DNA of 64,000 bases from Bog-756 sp963845485 (GTDB lineage Bacteria; Actinomycetota; Acidimicrobiia; Acidimicrobiales; RAAP-2): assembly GCA_963845485.1 (NCBI GenBank), contig CAWJSI010000007.1, positions 1 to 64,000 of the forward strand, read 5' to 3'. Position numbers and translations under genes: made by a program. Positions 17,320 through 27,138 of the stretch are shown here, in pieces. Every line of letters begins with the position of its first letter. Position 1 is the stretch's first letter. Below the pieces are notes generated by a model, which saw nothing but the letters and a program-made list of their open reading frames with translations, did not search any database and was not told the DNA's origin.

Positions 17320-18840
17320 ATGAACCTCATCATCTGCTCGCTCGACACGCTACGGGCCGACCACCTGAGTTGCCTGGGCAACAGCCGGGGACTCACCCCC
17401 CACCTGGACCGGATCGCCAAGGAGGGCTCCCTCTTCTCGCAGACGTTCGCCACCGATATCCCGACGCAGCCGTCGCACACGGCCCTGTTCACCGGGCAGT
17501 TCGGCATCACGACCGGCATCGTCTCCCACTTCCATCCTGCCGCCTACCTCCCCGAGGAGACGTTGTGGCTGCCCTCGTTGCTGCGGCGCCAGGGGTATGT
17601 CACCGGAGCGGTCGACCACCTCTTCGCCATGAAGGACTGGTTCATCCGGGGCTACGACGATTACATGCCGCCCCCGGGTCGGTCCCGGTCCCCCGGCTCG
17701 GTGATCAACGGCATCGGGCTCCCGTGGATCAGTGGCCACCGGGACGAGGACTTCTTCCTCTTCCTCCATTTCTGGGACGCCCATATCCCCTACGTCCCGC
17801 CCGCCCCTTTCAAAGAGCAGTTCACCGCGGGAACGGCGGGCCGCATCGACCCGGACATCACGGCCAAGCTTGAGGGCCGGCCGAGCTACCCGCTGTTCAA
17901 GCAGAACCTCTACGACTTCCTCGACGCCATGCCCAACCTCGACTACATCGCCGACCTGTACGACGCTGAGGTCGCCTACCTCGACTTCGAGATCGGTACC
18001 ATTTTCGACCATCTCGAGCGGGAGGGGCTTTTGGACGACACCATGGTGGTGCTGTTCGGTGATCACGGCGAGAACATGACCGAACACGACTCCTGGTTCG
18101 ACCACGCCGGACTGTACGACTCGGTCACCCACGTGCCTTTGGTGCTGTGGGCGCCGGGTCGGATTCCGGTGTCGCACTCCGACGCCATGGTCGCCCTCGT
18201 CGACGTCCTCCCGACCATCCTTGAGACCCTCGACCTGCCCTCCGCCGAGGGGATCGACGGACGGTCCCTCTACCCGCTGATGCGGGGCGAGAGCACCACC
18301 CACCGGGAGGCCGTGATGTTGAGCGAGGCCACCTGGCAGGCCTCCCGGGCCATCAGGACCCCCGAGTGGAAGCTCATCCGCTTCTACCAGACGACCCTCT
18401 ACGGACGCAGCGGCATCGAGCTCTACGACCTGGCCGTCGACCCCGACGAGCAGCACAACGTGGCCGACCAGTATCCCGAGGTGGCCGCCGACCTCGACGG
18501 ACGGCTGCGACATTGGGTCTCGGCCCAGCTGGCCGGCCGACACGATCCCATGCTCGAGGTGATCGACGCCGGACTTCCGGCCGTCGCCCGGCTGAACGAC
18601 GTGATCGCCGGACAGGAGCGCCCCCGCAACGATGTCCCCATCCCATCCGCCCCCGGGTCCGATGGCCTCCCCGTCGACGCCGAGGTCGCGGTCGACGGGG
18701 ACGGTCGGCACACCACCCCGCAGGTGCCGGCCACCGAGCTGGCCCCGGTCAGGAAGCGCATGACCAAACGGGATCCGGCCGAGCGAGAGGCTCCCGCCAG
18801 CGCCCGCTTGGAGGAGCCGCTCGAGTCGAGCCCCACCTGA
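17320..18840 (+). CDS. Sulfatase-superfamily hydrolase/transferase with Thr at the nucleophile position
   Basis: Protein of 506 residues of the alkaline-phosphatase/sulfatase superfamily. Metal ligands are in LDTLRADH (Asp9 and neighbours) and in LFGDHGENM; the C-terminal FEY-like block is IELYDLAVDPDEQHNVAD. At the position of the formylglycine Cys of true sulfatases it has Thr49 in TQPSHTALFTG, so it cannot use formylglycine and may instead be a phosphatase, phosphodiesterase or transferase. There is no signal peptide. The last 90 residues are Pro/Glu/Asp-rich and probably disordered. ATG 17320 has GGGGGGTGGG upstream. The gene converges on the glycosyltransferase operon. Confidence 0.85.
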   Translation: MNLIICSLDTLRADHLSCLGNSRGLTPHLDRIAKEGSLFSQTFATDIPTQPSHTALFTGQFGITTGIVSHFHPAAYLPEETLWLPSLLRRQGYVTGAVDHLFAMKDWFIRGYDDYMPPPGRSRSPGSVINGIGLPWISGHRDEDFFLFLHFWDAHIPYVPPAPFKEQFTAGTAGRIDPDITAKLEGRPSYPLFKQNLYDFLDAMPNLDYIADLYDAEVAYLDFEIGTIFDHLEREGLLDDTMVVLFGDHGENMTEHDSWFDHAGLYDSVTHVPLVLWAPGRIPVSHSDAMVALVDVLPTILETLDLPSAEGIDGRSLYPLMRGESTTHREAVMLSEATWQASRAIRTPEWKLIRFYQTTLYGRSGIELYDLAVDPDEQHNVADQYPEVAADLDGRLRHWVSAQLAGRHDPMLEVIDAGLPAVARLNDVIAGQERPRNDVPIPSAPGSDGLPVDAEVAVDGDGRHTTPQVPATELAPVRKRMTKRDPAEREAPASARLEEPLESSPT

Positions 18841-19154
18841 GGGCACCGCCCGACCGGTCCGTTCCTCTACCGAGGACCGGGTCGAGCCCGATGATCGCCT
18901 TCGGCACCGGCCGGTGGCCAAACTCGACCGTTTCCGACGGCTCGCAGGTTGACCGTTTCCGCAGGCCACACGACGAGCCCGCCTCCATCGGCACGGGGGC
19001 GGGCGCCGTCCTGTCCGTGGCGGCGGCCAGCGGGGGCCTCGGAACGCCGCCGATAACACCGGTGCTACCGATGGGGGCCCATCGACGTTGTCATCGGTCC
19101 CGGCTCCGGGATCACCGGACACCGAACTCAGTCGACGGCGGGACGGCGTCCCGG
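18841..19154. other. Convergent intergenic region with a hairpin
   Basis: No gene is seen in these 314 bp. CCGGTCC (18854-18860) and GGACCGG (18874-18880) form a likely terminator stem for the sulfatase-like gene. The 11-bp word GACCGTTTCCG occurs twice near 18930-18962. The rest shows no structure I can name. Confidence 0.45.
18854..18880 (+). terminator. Candidate terminator hairpin
   Basis: Seven-base arms CCGGTCC/GGACCGG with a 13-nt loop, 13 nt after the stop at 18840. No T-tract follows. Confidence 0.4.
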
Positions 19155-21155
19155 TCAGCCGACGCCGGCGGGTTCGACGGCTGGCCCGAGCGCGGGCTCG
19201 ATGACCGGCTCGGCCACCGGAGGGGGTGCCAGCGGCCGGATCTCTTCGGCCAGACGGCCGGTGATGACCGGGCGGGCGTTGAAGCTCAGCAGGCTCTCCA
19301 GGGAGTAGTAGTGCTTCAGCATGGCGAAGGGGAGTTCGACGGGCAACCAGATGAGGTCGCGGGCCTTGCCGTAGTAGAGGCAGCACGCCACCACGAAGAC
19401 CAGCTGGGGCAGCACGCGCAGACTGAGGATGATCACGAGATGGGCGAGGTTGATCCTCCCGCTGGGCTGGATCAGCGACTCGGCCAGGATGTACATGATG
19501 ATGGCCAGGCGGAGCGGGGTGAGGAGTCGCTGACCGGTCGACCGTGAGCCGAAGAACCAGAACCGCGGTCCCGAGAGCCCGGTGACCACGGGTACGAACC
19601 GGGTGAAGGACATGGTGCTTCCGCGGTTCCAACGGGTGCGCTGGGCTCGGAGCTGCCGCTGGGTGTTGGGCACGTCCTCGAAGGACCGGATCCTCGTGTC
19701 CAGCTGGACCCGGTAGCCGAGCCGGGTGATGCCGGCGGTGAAGTCCTGGTCCTCCCCGTACATCCCGTCGACGAAGCCCCCGATCTCCTCGGCCGGGGCA
19801 CGCCGGAACCCGGTGAAGGTACCCGGCACGCACGAGACGCCGTCGACGATGTCGGTGGCCGGGCGGGTGAGGCCGAAGTTGACCACCAGCTCGAAGAGCC
19901 GGGCCCGGTCGATCCACGTGGTGTAGGGCTCCCGGGGCAGGGTGAAGGCACCCACCATGCCGATCTGGGGGTCGGCGAGGAAGTACGAGACGGCATAGGC
20001 GAAGGCCTTGCGGTCCACGATGCAGTCGGCATCCACCCGGAAGACGTAGTCGGCCGTCCCCCGGGAGAGGGCCTTGTTGAGAGCGGCGGACTTGCCGTGG
20101 TGGCCACCGTGGACGATCTCCCCCGAGGCGAAGCGCAGTCGGCCGATGGCCGCCTCGGCCAGGGCCACGGTGTCGTCGGTGGAGCCGTCGTCACAGATGA
20201 TGGCCCGCACCGGGCCGCCGTAGAACTCGGCCGCCTCGTCGATCGACTCCAAGAGGTCGACGATGTTGATCTCCTCGTTGAAGGCCGGGGAGATCACCTC
20301 GAGGGGTGGCCGCTCGTCGCTCAGGGCCACCGGGCGGTGGTGGGCCAACCGCACCATCCCCAAAAACAGGATGATGAGGCGCAGGACGTACGGTCCGCAG
20401 CTGATCACGATGGCCACCATGATGAGGGAGTTCTGCCCGAAGTGCCGGATCAGGAAGGCGGCCAGACACGCGACCACGGCCACCGCGGCCACCATGCACA
20501 CGCAGAGGATGATGTCGGCCTGCCAGTCGTGCCCACGCCGCAGGGGAAACGGGGTCTTCTTCGGGAACTGGAACGAGGTGAAGGCCAAACGGAACACGAC
20601 CAGCCCGGCGATGCCGTACTGGATCAGCAGGGCGAAGACCGGCGTCGGGCCGAGCGGCATACCCGTGGTGAGCACGAAGATGCCGAAGAAGGCATCGGCG
20701 ACCACCGAAACGATCAACAGGATCAGGATGTTCACGAGGATCATGCACCGACGGGCCAGCGAGGCCCGGAAGCAGACCGCCAGGGCCACCCCCGAGGCGA
20801 TGACGCTCACCTGGAACACGGGGGGCAGCAGGTGCACGTAGGCGTCCACCAGGGCGGGCTGGGGGATCACCGACAACAACAGCTGCTCGACCAGGCTGTA
20901 GTAGTCGTCCACGATGGTGGGCGAGTGGAGGCCGACCAGCACCACCGAGACGAGGAAGCAGACGGCGAGGAAGGCGCTGCACCGGGCGTAACTCGGCCGG
21001 AGCGGGGGGACCATGAGCACGAGGGACCCGTGCCCCTGGTCCGAGTCGTCGTAGCTCCGGGTCATGGGCTTCAGCACCACCACGGCGAGGATGGCGGCGT
21101 CGAGCACCAACAGGGCGAGGCCCCGCAGGTCGACGGTGGTGACCACGGTGAGCAT
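19155..21155 (-). CDS. Processive family 2 glycosyltransferase (polysaccharide synthase)
   Basis: Membrane enzyme of 666 residues that would polymerise a sugar chain from nucleotide sugars and pass it through the membrane. About eight N-terminal hydrophobic segments precede the GT2 catalytic domain (residues about 280-520), which has all motifs of processive synthases: CDDGS (322-325), DAD (375-377), GED (467-469) and QRTRW (505-509). More helices follow (ILAESLIQPS, VIILSLRVLPQLVFVVACCL). This motif set is shared with cellulose, hyaluronan, alginate and PNAG synthases; the product cannot be deduced. The gene starts 8 nt after the adaptor gene with GGGAG before its ATG, so it is last in the operon. 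Confidence 0.9.
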   Translation of the reverse strand: MLTVVTTVDLRGLALLVLDAAILAVVVLKPMTRSYDDSDQGHGSLVLMVPPLRPSYARCSAFLAVCFLVSVVLVGLHSPTIVDDYYSLVEQLLLSVIPQPALVDAYVHLLPPVFQVSVIASGVALAVCFRASLARRCMILVNILILLIVSVVADAFFGIFVLTTGMPLGPTPVFALLIQYGIAGLVVFRLAFTSFQFPKKTPFPLRRGHDWQADIILCVCMVAAVAVVACLAAFLIRHFGQNSLIMVAIVISCGPYVLRLIILFLGMVRLAHHRPVALSDERPPLEVISPAFNEEINIVDLLESIDEAAEFYGGPVRAIICDDGSTDDTVALAEAAIGRLRFASGEIVHGGHHGKSAALNKALSRGTADYVFRVDADCIVDRKAFAYAVSYFLADPQIGMVGAFTLPREPYTTWIDRARLFELVVNFGLTRPATDIVDGVSCVPGTFTGFRRAPAEEIGGFVDGMYGEDQDFTAGITRLGYRVQLDTRIRSFEDVPNTQRQLRAQRTRWNRGSTMSFTRFVPVVTGLSGPRFWFFGSRSTGQRLLTPLRLAIIMYILAESLIQPSGRINLAHLVIILSLRVLPQLVFVVACCLYYGKARDLIWLPVELPFAMLKHYYSLESLLSFNARPVITGRLAEEIRPLAPPPVAEPVIEPALGPAVEPAGVG

Positions 21156-21163
21156 GGCGCTCC

Positions 21164-22655
21164 CTACGACCGGACGGTGGCGGTCATCCCGGGCAGCAGA
21201 CCGGGCACGGTGCGATCGAGCTTGACGATGACCTCGTAGGTGACGGCGCTGCTGTTGCCGGTTGGGCTGAGGACGACCCCGGTCACGGTGCCCTCCTGGG
21301 TCACGTCCAGCACCGAGAAGGTGACCGACGCCGCCTGCCCCACCCGGAAGGTGCCGATGCTCGCTTCGGGGACCTGGGCGGTGACCTGTTGGATGCCGCC
21401 CACGATCTCGACCAGCGGCTGGTTGCCACTGGCCGCCGAGGTGCCCGACGGCGTGGGCTGGGACGGGAACAAGGAGAAGCCCGAGGGCTGACTGGTCTGG
21501 ATGGAGGCGGGGGCCTTGTAGGCGGGCACCCCGGCGGGGCCGAGGTTCTCACCCGTCGAACCGTTCACCTGGGCCACGATGCCGTCGGCCGGGGCCACGA
21601 TGGTGGCCTGCTGCTCTTCTTGTTGGACCTGGTCCATCTGGGCGGTGGCCTGGTTTAGCGACGCTTTGGCCTGGGCCTGGGACTCGGCGTTGGCCGGGGC
21701 CCGCTGCAGTGTCCCTTGGTACTGGGCCAGGTTGAGGGCGGACTGGGCCGCATTGACCGCGGCCTGGGCGGTGTTGGTGGCCTGCATGGCCTGGGCCTGC
21801 ACCACGGGCACCTGGGCCTGGGCCTTGGCCACGGCAGCCTGGTCGCTGGCCGAGGTGCTCTGGAGCTGCTGGCAGTGGGTGAACAGGTTCTGGGCCGACA
21901 CCGCGGCGGTGCCGGTGAGGCTGGGGTCGGGGGGTACCGGACCGTTCGGACAGGCCTGGGTGTAGAGGGTGGAGTCGTTCTGGGCCACCGACTCGGCCGA
22001 GGTGACCGCCCCTTGCGCGGCGGCCACGTTGGCCGCCCCGGTCTGGGCGGCGGCGGCCAGGGCGGCCTGGGCATTGGCCAGGGCGGTCTGTTGCTGCTGG
22101 ACCTGGAGGCCGTTCTGTTCGTTCTGGGCTGCTGGTCGGCTGGGGAGCGCTGTCCTGTTGCACGGCCGCCTGGTCGGCGGCCACCACCTGTTGGTCGGCG
22201 TGCAGCTGGGCATCGAGGGTGCCGAGGTTCTGGGTGGCGAGGACCTGGCCCGCCTTCACCTGCTGGCCGGGCTTCACGTTGATGGCCACCACGGTGCCCG
22301 TGTTGGCAAAGTTCAGGTCGTAGACCTTTGAGGTGCTGACCACGGCGGGGTAGGACTGGTCGCCCACGGTGGCGGCGTCCACGGTGTAGATCCCCGCCAC
22401 CACGGCGAGGGCGGCGATGACCACACCGAGGGCCAGTTGACGACGGCTGATGTGGAGTCGCCCCGGATCCCGCTCGGACAGGGCGGGGCCGTCGATGACC
22501 CCGACCCGAGAGCGACCCCCGGTCGTCGGAGCCGATGACGTCGGGTCCTCGCCCGGGGACGAGGCGGACTCGTGAGAGGACAGGTCGGTGGGCATGCTGA
22601 GGGAGGCGTTCATCCCCCGCACCTTCTCGGTCTTGCGTGGGGCCCGGGCTGTCAT
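21164..22655 (-). pseudogene. HlyD-like membrane fusion/adaptor protein, frame broken by one extra base
   Basis: The first frame (22655 to about 22140) gives a Ser/Pro-rich cytoplasmic tip, one transmembrane helix (LALGVVIAALAVVAGIYTV) and the first lipoyl half (VVAINVKPGQQVKAGQVLAT). The second frame continues with a long Gln/Ala coiled coil (LANAQAALAAAA ...), the second lipoyl half (ATIVAPADGIVAQVNG) and the beta-barrel (AASVTFSVLDV). Total length leaves one surplus base, placed between 22125 and 22160 near a CCCC run. Such adaptors pair with polysaccharide synthases and transporters. AAGGAG precedes the ATG. Both halves are intact in sequence, so a sequencing indel is more likely than decay. 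Confidence 0.75.
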
Positions 22656-22716
22656 CGGCGCTCCTTTGCGCTGCGGTGACCCGAAGGGGGCACGCTCGAA
22701 CCTGTCTGGCCATCGC

Positions 22717-25700
22717 TCATGGTCTGGACCACCTCCGTTTCAACTGTTCGTCCTTGATCCAGGTCACGAGCATGTAGGACCCGCCGATGATCATCAGCAC
22801 CACGCCGGCCAGGATGCCGGCCCACCCGTAGCCGTTCCGCCCGAGGATGAGCCCCCAGAGGTCGAGCCCGTTCGGCGTGCGGTCGGTGGCGTTGGTCACG
22901 GCCAGGGGAACGAGCCCGGCAGCCGACGTGGTGAGGGGGAAGCTGAGCCGCAGGGCCGGCACGCCGGCCAGGGGGAGCAGCGGGGGAGCTGAGGGGGTGG
23001 CGCCGAAGAAGGGGGCCAACCGCACCCGGGTCGGCGTGCTGGTCGACTTCCCGAACTCGGCGTCGCCGTTGTAGACGGCGGTCAGCACGTCGGTTCCGGC
23101 CGGGAGGCTCACCGTGGTGCACGACGGGTCGGTGGCCACGGCCATCTGCTGGCAGCCGGTGATGGGGGTCCCGTTGGTGAACAGGCTCACCGAGCCGCCG
23201 TAGTCGGAGGTAACGGCGGCGCTGATGTGCACCGCCTCGGTCGGTGCGGCCGACGGGGTGGATACCGTCACCGAGGTGGCCGAGGACTCCTGGGGCGGTT
23301 GGAAGTGCCGATCGTTGGCCAGGGACTGGAAGGTCGAGTAGCCCGAGCCGTCCAGCGGGTAGTGGTAGATGCCCCCCTTGCCCGGCGCGTCGAAGTAGAG
23401 CACCCCCCGGATCATCGGGTACCCGTTGTCGAGGTTCTGCTTCAGGTCGGCGAGGTAGGGCGACTGGGCGCCCGACAGGGCGGCCGTCTCGGTGATCATC
23501 ATCGGCTTCCCGAAGCCGTCGAAGGTGGAATACCACGAGCCGAACAGTTGGGCGAACTGACCGGCTTGGTACGTCGTCGAGTTCCGGAGGTACCCGTCGA
23601 CGGCAATCCAGTCGACGTAGGCCGGCCCCGGGTAGTACTTGATCCAGTCCTGGTCCTGGCCTCCCGAGGCGATGCACCACACGAAGGACACGTTGGTGGC
23701 TCCGGCCGCGGTGAACAGGGCGTGGATGTGGCGGAAGGCCGCCGCGTACCCCGCCGGTCCGAGGGCGGCGATACAGGCCTTGTAGTCCGGGGAGTTGGGG
23801 AAGTTGAACTCGTAGAACCAGCGCAGGAAGACCGGGGCTTTCAGCTGGGCCAGCTCGGTGGCGAAGCTGGTGATGAGGGCGTCGTCCTGGCCCGACAGGA
23901 TGGTGGCGTCGCTCGGGCCGCATCGCCAGTCGATCATCGGGGTGGCCCCGTTGGCCAGCACCTTCTCCAGGGTGGCGGCCGGGGTCGGGGAGGCCCAGTT
24001 CTGGTAGACGTGGACGACCGAGAGCGAGCGGCCCAGTCCCCCGTTGAACGTCGGGAGCGTGCTCAGCTCCTGGTTGACGGGTGTCTGTTTGGTCACGGGC
24101 AAGGGCCGCACCCACGCCCCGAGGTAGGCCGTCCCGACCGGCGGAATGTAGGGGCGCCCCTGCTCGCCGGCGGCCGAGCTCACCGAGACGGTGACCGGGT
24201 CCGAGTCCGAGGGGCCGTAGGCGGCGTCGCCGAGGTAGTCGGCCGTGATGTCGTTGGTGCCGTCGGGGAGTGATGACGTCTCGCAGCTGCTGGCGTTGAG
24301 GACCTGGACGTCGTCGCACCCCGGGATGGGCGTGCCGTTGTCGGCGAACGACACGCTTCCTCCGCGATCCGAACCGGCCACCGTGGCCGTGATGGTGACG
24401 ACCTTGCCTTCGGGGGGTGAGGGGTCCGACACCGAGACCGAGGTGGTGGTGGCCAGTGGATCCGGCTGGAAGTACGGGCTGGCCGACAGGGCGTCCAAGG
24501 CCGACTGACCGGTCGGGTCGAGGGTGAAGTCGTAGGGGGCGCCGGTCGGTCCCGGTTCACGGCCGTCCTCGTAGATGACCGCCTTGATCTGGGGGAAGGC
24601 ACTCGGCAGCAACGACGCGAGGAGGTTTAGGTAGGTGTCCTGGACCGATGGATCCTGGCCGGTGAGTGCACCGGTGTCCGAGATCATGAGTGGCTTGCCG
24701 AACGAGGAGAACGCCGAGTACCAGGCACTGAAGCGGTTCTGGACGAGACCGGTCGTCGGAGGAGTGGTCGACCGGTCGAAGCCGTCGGCGGCGATCCAGT
24801 CGACGAAGGAGGCGCCGGGATAGAGGGCGTTCCACGCTGAGGCCGGGCTGTCGTTGGTGTCGACCGACCACACGAAGGCCACATTGTCGGCCCCGGCCGC
24901 TCGGAACAGCCGGACGATGTCGCGGTAGGCCTGCACGTAGCCCGACGCCCCGGCGTTGCCGAAGCACTTGCTCGAATCACCGGGGAACGAGCCGGGGTCC
25001 GCATACCACTGGAGCAACAGCGGGATGCCTGACGACGCCATGGCCTGGGCGGCGGCGGTGATGGTGGCGTCGTCGTTGCCGTTGATTACATGGGAGTCGA
25101 GGTCCCCACAGGACCAGGCGATCATGGGGATGGCCCCGGTGGCATAGGTCTGTTCGAGCTGGGTGGTGTTGATCGGCGTGCTCCACGCTTGATCGACCTG
25201 AACGATCGACGCCGGTCGATTGAGACCTTGGTCGAGCGTGGCGAGGTCGGCTGGCTCGGCGAGGGTGCTCGAGGTCGGGTAGACCGAGGCACCGAGGTAC
25301 GCCTGACAAGGGCCGGGAACGACCGGCTGTCGTCCCGGTCCCGAGGGGGTGGGGGAGGACGGCACCGAACAGGCCGGGTCCCGTGGACCGACGGCCACTG
25401 CGTGGGATCCGACGGCCGCCACACCCGCGGGCGTCGAAGACGACGGCACCGTCGATACTGGTGCCGTCGTCACCACCACCGACAGCGGGGCCGAGGTCGA
25501 GGGCGAGAAGGCGGTGTCCCCGGTGTAGGCGGCGACGAGGCTGTCGGTGCCCACTGGAAGGGTCGACACGGTGCAGCCCGTGGTCACCGTGACCGGGAGG
25601 TACGAACAGCCGATGACTGCGGTCCCGTTCGCCAAGAAGGTGACGGACCCGCCGAGGTCGGGGGCGTTCACCGACACGGTGGCGGTCACCGGCTGTCCCT

Positions 25701-26832
25701 GGGCCGCCTGGGCCGCGGTGGTCCGGACCGACGTCGAGGACGCCGAGCGGACGGGCTGGAAGTACGCGGTGCGCGACAGCGTCCGGAACCCGGCCAGCCC
25801 GTTCGGGTCGAGGGACAGCTGGGCCCCGGTAGCCACGTCTGGGGCGTCGTCGTAGACGATGCCTTTGATCAAGGGGAACGAGCCGGGCAGTTCGGTCGAC
25901 AGCTGGGCGAGGAACGGACCCTGGGCCCCCGGCGTGGTCCCGGTGTTCGAGATGAGCAACGGCCTCCCGTAGGTCGAAAAGGTCGAGTACCACGCGCCGA
26001 ACGCCGCCGTCACCCCGCCGGGATCCAAGGGACTGGGGGTCGGGCTCACATTGTCGGCGGCGATCCAGTCGGTGCTTTGCGCCCCCGGATACAGGGTGGC
26101 CCAATCCGAGCTGGAACCCGCCGACGTGTCGACCGACCACACGGTGGCGGCGTTAGTGGCGGGAGCCAGGAGCTGGCTGACGTGTTGGAAGGCGGCGACG
26201 TAGCCGGCCGCACCTCCGGTTCCGAGGCACCCTTGGGTGGCCGGACTCGACCCGTTGGCATCGGGGAACCACCGCACCAGCACTGGCGTACCGAGGGTGC
26301 TCAGCTCATGGGCGAATCGGGTGATGAGCGGGTCGTCGGCCCCGGCGGCCACATTGGCATCGGTGTCGCCGCACTCCCAGGTGACCATGGGGACGGCGCC
26401 GGTGCCGGCCACTCGCCTCAGCTGGGCGATGTCGACGAGCGTGTTCCAGTCCTGGTCCACCTCCACGATGGAGAGGGGACGGCCGAGGCTCGGTTCGATG
26501 CTCGGCAGCGAAGCCAGTTCCGCCGCGGCGCTACCGGAGCCACCCCACGGTGCGGCCGGCGTGAGTGCCTGTCCGGACGGGTCGACCAAGGCCCCGAGGT
26601 AGGCGGTGCCGGTGGCGGGCACGATGGGCGGAGTAACGGACGGTCGGGAGGGGACCGACGTCCAGACGGAGGTTCCGCTGACCGACGCGGTGGGGGTGGT
26701 GGCAACCGTTGTCCCGTAGGTCGGGGCCGCCGTGGTCACCGTACCCACCAGCACGGCGAGGACGACGACGACCAGAGTCTGGGACCGGCCGGTTCGACGA
26801 TGGCCCGAAGGTGCCGTCACGAAGCAGACCAC
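22717..26832 (-). CDS. Membrane-anchored protein with three GH26-like modules and Ig-like spacers
   Basis: 1371 residues: an N-terminal signal/anchor (about 20-38), then three repeats of a GH26 (beta-mannanase-like) TIM-barrel module (about 77-360, 510-790, 900-1180), each followed by a Big_3/5-type Ig domain with a GGSV-F--NG core, and a C-terminal transmembrane helix (about 1338-1358) with a basic tail. Module 3 has the family catalytic pair: Glu1008 in RWFYEFN and Glu1115 in MMITETA. Module 1 has Asp191 and Asn296 there, module 2 Asp612 and Asp719, so only module 3 should be fully active. First gene of the operon with the adaptor and GT2 synthase; it may trim or hold the polymer at the outer face. 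Starts at a GTG. Confidence 0.85.
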   Translation of the reverse strand: MVCFVTAPSGHRRTGRSQTLVVVVLAVLVGTVTTAAPTYGTTVATTPTASVSGTSVWTSVPSRPSVTPPIVPATGTAYLGALVDPSGQALTPAAPWGGSGSAAAELASLPSIEPSLGRPLSIVEVDQDWNTLVDIAQLRRVAGTGAVPMVTWECGDTDANVAAGADDPLITRFAHELSTLGTPVLVRWFPDANGSSPATQGCLGTGGAAGYVAAFQHVSQLLAPATNAATVWSVDTSAGSSSDWATLYPGAQSTDWIAADNVSPTPSPLDPGGVTAAFGAWYSTFSTYGRPLLISNTGTTPGAQGPFLAQLSTELPGSFPLIKGIVYDDAPDVATGAQLSLDPNGLAGFRTLSRTAYFQPVRSASSTSVRTTAAQAAQGQPVTATVSVNAPDLGGSVTFLANGTAVIGCSYLPVTVTTGCTVSTLPVGTDSLVAAYTGDTAFSPSTSAPLSVVVTTAPVSTVPSSSTPAGVAAVGSHAVAVGPRDPACSVPSSPTPSGPGRQPVVPGPCQAYLGASVYPTSSTLAEPADLATLDQGLNRPASIVQVDQAWSTPINTTQLEQTYATGAIPMIAWSCGDLDSHVINGNDDATITAAAQAMASSGIPLLLQWYADPGSFPGDSSKCFGNAGASGYVQAYRDIVRLFRAAGADNVAFVWSVDTNDSPASAWNALYPGASFVDWIAADGFDRSTTPPTTGLVQNRFSAWYSAFSSFGKPLMISDTGALTGQDPSVQDTYLNLLASLLPSAFPQIKAVIYEDGREPGPTGAPYDFTLDPTGQSALDALSASPYFQPDPLATTTSVSVSDPSPPEGKVVTITATVAGSDRGGSVSFADNGTPIPGCDDVQVLNASSCETSSLPDGTNDITADYLGDAAYGPSDSDPVTVSVSSAAGEQGRPYIPPVGTAYLGAWVRPLPVTKQTPVNQELSTLPTFNGGLGRSLSVVHVYQNWASPTPAATLEKVLANGATPMIDWRCGPSDATILSGQDDALITSFATELAQLKAPVFLRWFYEFNFPNSPDYKACIAALGPAGYAAAFRHIHALFTAAGATNVSFVWCIASGGQDQDWIKYYPGPAYVDWIAVDGYLRNSTTYQAGQFAQLFGSWYSTFDGFGKPMMITETAALSGAQSPYLADLKQNLDNGYPMIRGVLYFDAPGKGGIYHYPLDGSGYSTFQSLANDRHFQPPQESSATSVTVSTPSAAPTEAVHISAAVTSDYGGSVSLFTNGTPITGCQQMAVATDPSCTTVSLPAGTDVLTAVYNGDAEFGKSTSTPTRVRLAPFFGATPSAPPLLPLAGVPALRLSFPLTTSAAGLVPLAVTNATDRTPNGLDLWGLILGRNGYGWAGILAGVVLMIIGGSYMLVTWIKDEQLKRRWSRP

Positions 26833-27138
26833 CGAGCGGCACCGGTCTCATGGAGGCCGAGGGCGCAGTCGACAGGCGAGGGCCAGCACCGCAGTGCGTT
26901 GCTGCCCCCTGCGGGGACCGGAACCCCGGTGGCGGCAACTCGTTGCCTGTCTGCCCTCTGCCTCACCGCGCGCCCCTCGTCCTTTGCTCTCGACACCCGT
27001 GGGCACGCGACGTGCCCCTGCCCCGACGTGTGAATCTAGCAGACCAACCACGAAGAGAAGTTAAATAACTACTCTCCGTGGTGAGAAAATTGCGAACGTT
27101 GTGTTACGGCCGCGAGGGGGGAGCGGGGTCCTTCGGGC
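26833..27138. other. Intergenic region with promoter-like palindrome
   Basis: About 306 bp between the lipoprotein stop and the GH26-like gene start. The segment 27040-27100 is AT-rich against its surroundings and contains the inverted repeat GAG-A-AGTTA-AA-TAACT-A-CTC (27055-27074). This is probably the promoter and operator of the synthase operon, leaving an untranslated leader of about 200 nt. No gene seen. Confidence 0.5.
27055..27074. promoter_or_regulatory. 20-bp palindrome upstream of the synthase operon
   Basis: Arms GAG-A-AGTTA and TAACT-A-CTC match perfectly at the 8 paired positions around AA, within the only AT-rich block of the gap. Candidate operator; the regulator is unknown. 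Confidence 0.45.

Noticed and set aside
17350..19917. Long minus-strand open frame of 855 codons opposite the sulfatase-like gene
   Set aside because: Antisense shadow in high-GC DNA with Gly/Arg/His-rich translation, while the plus strand encodes a clear enzyme.
25090..27033. Plus-strand open frame of 647 codons opposite the GH26-like gene
   Set aside because: Low-complexity Gly/Arg translation and no motif; the minus strand has the modular protein.
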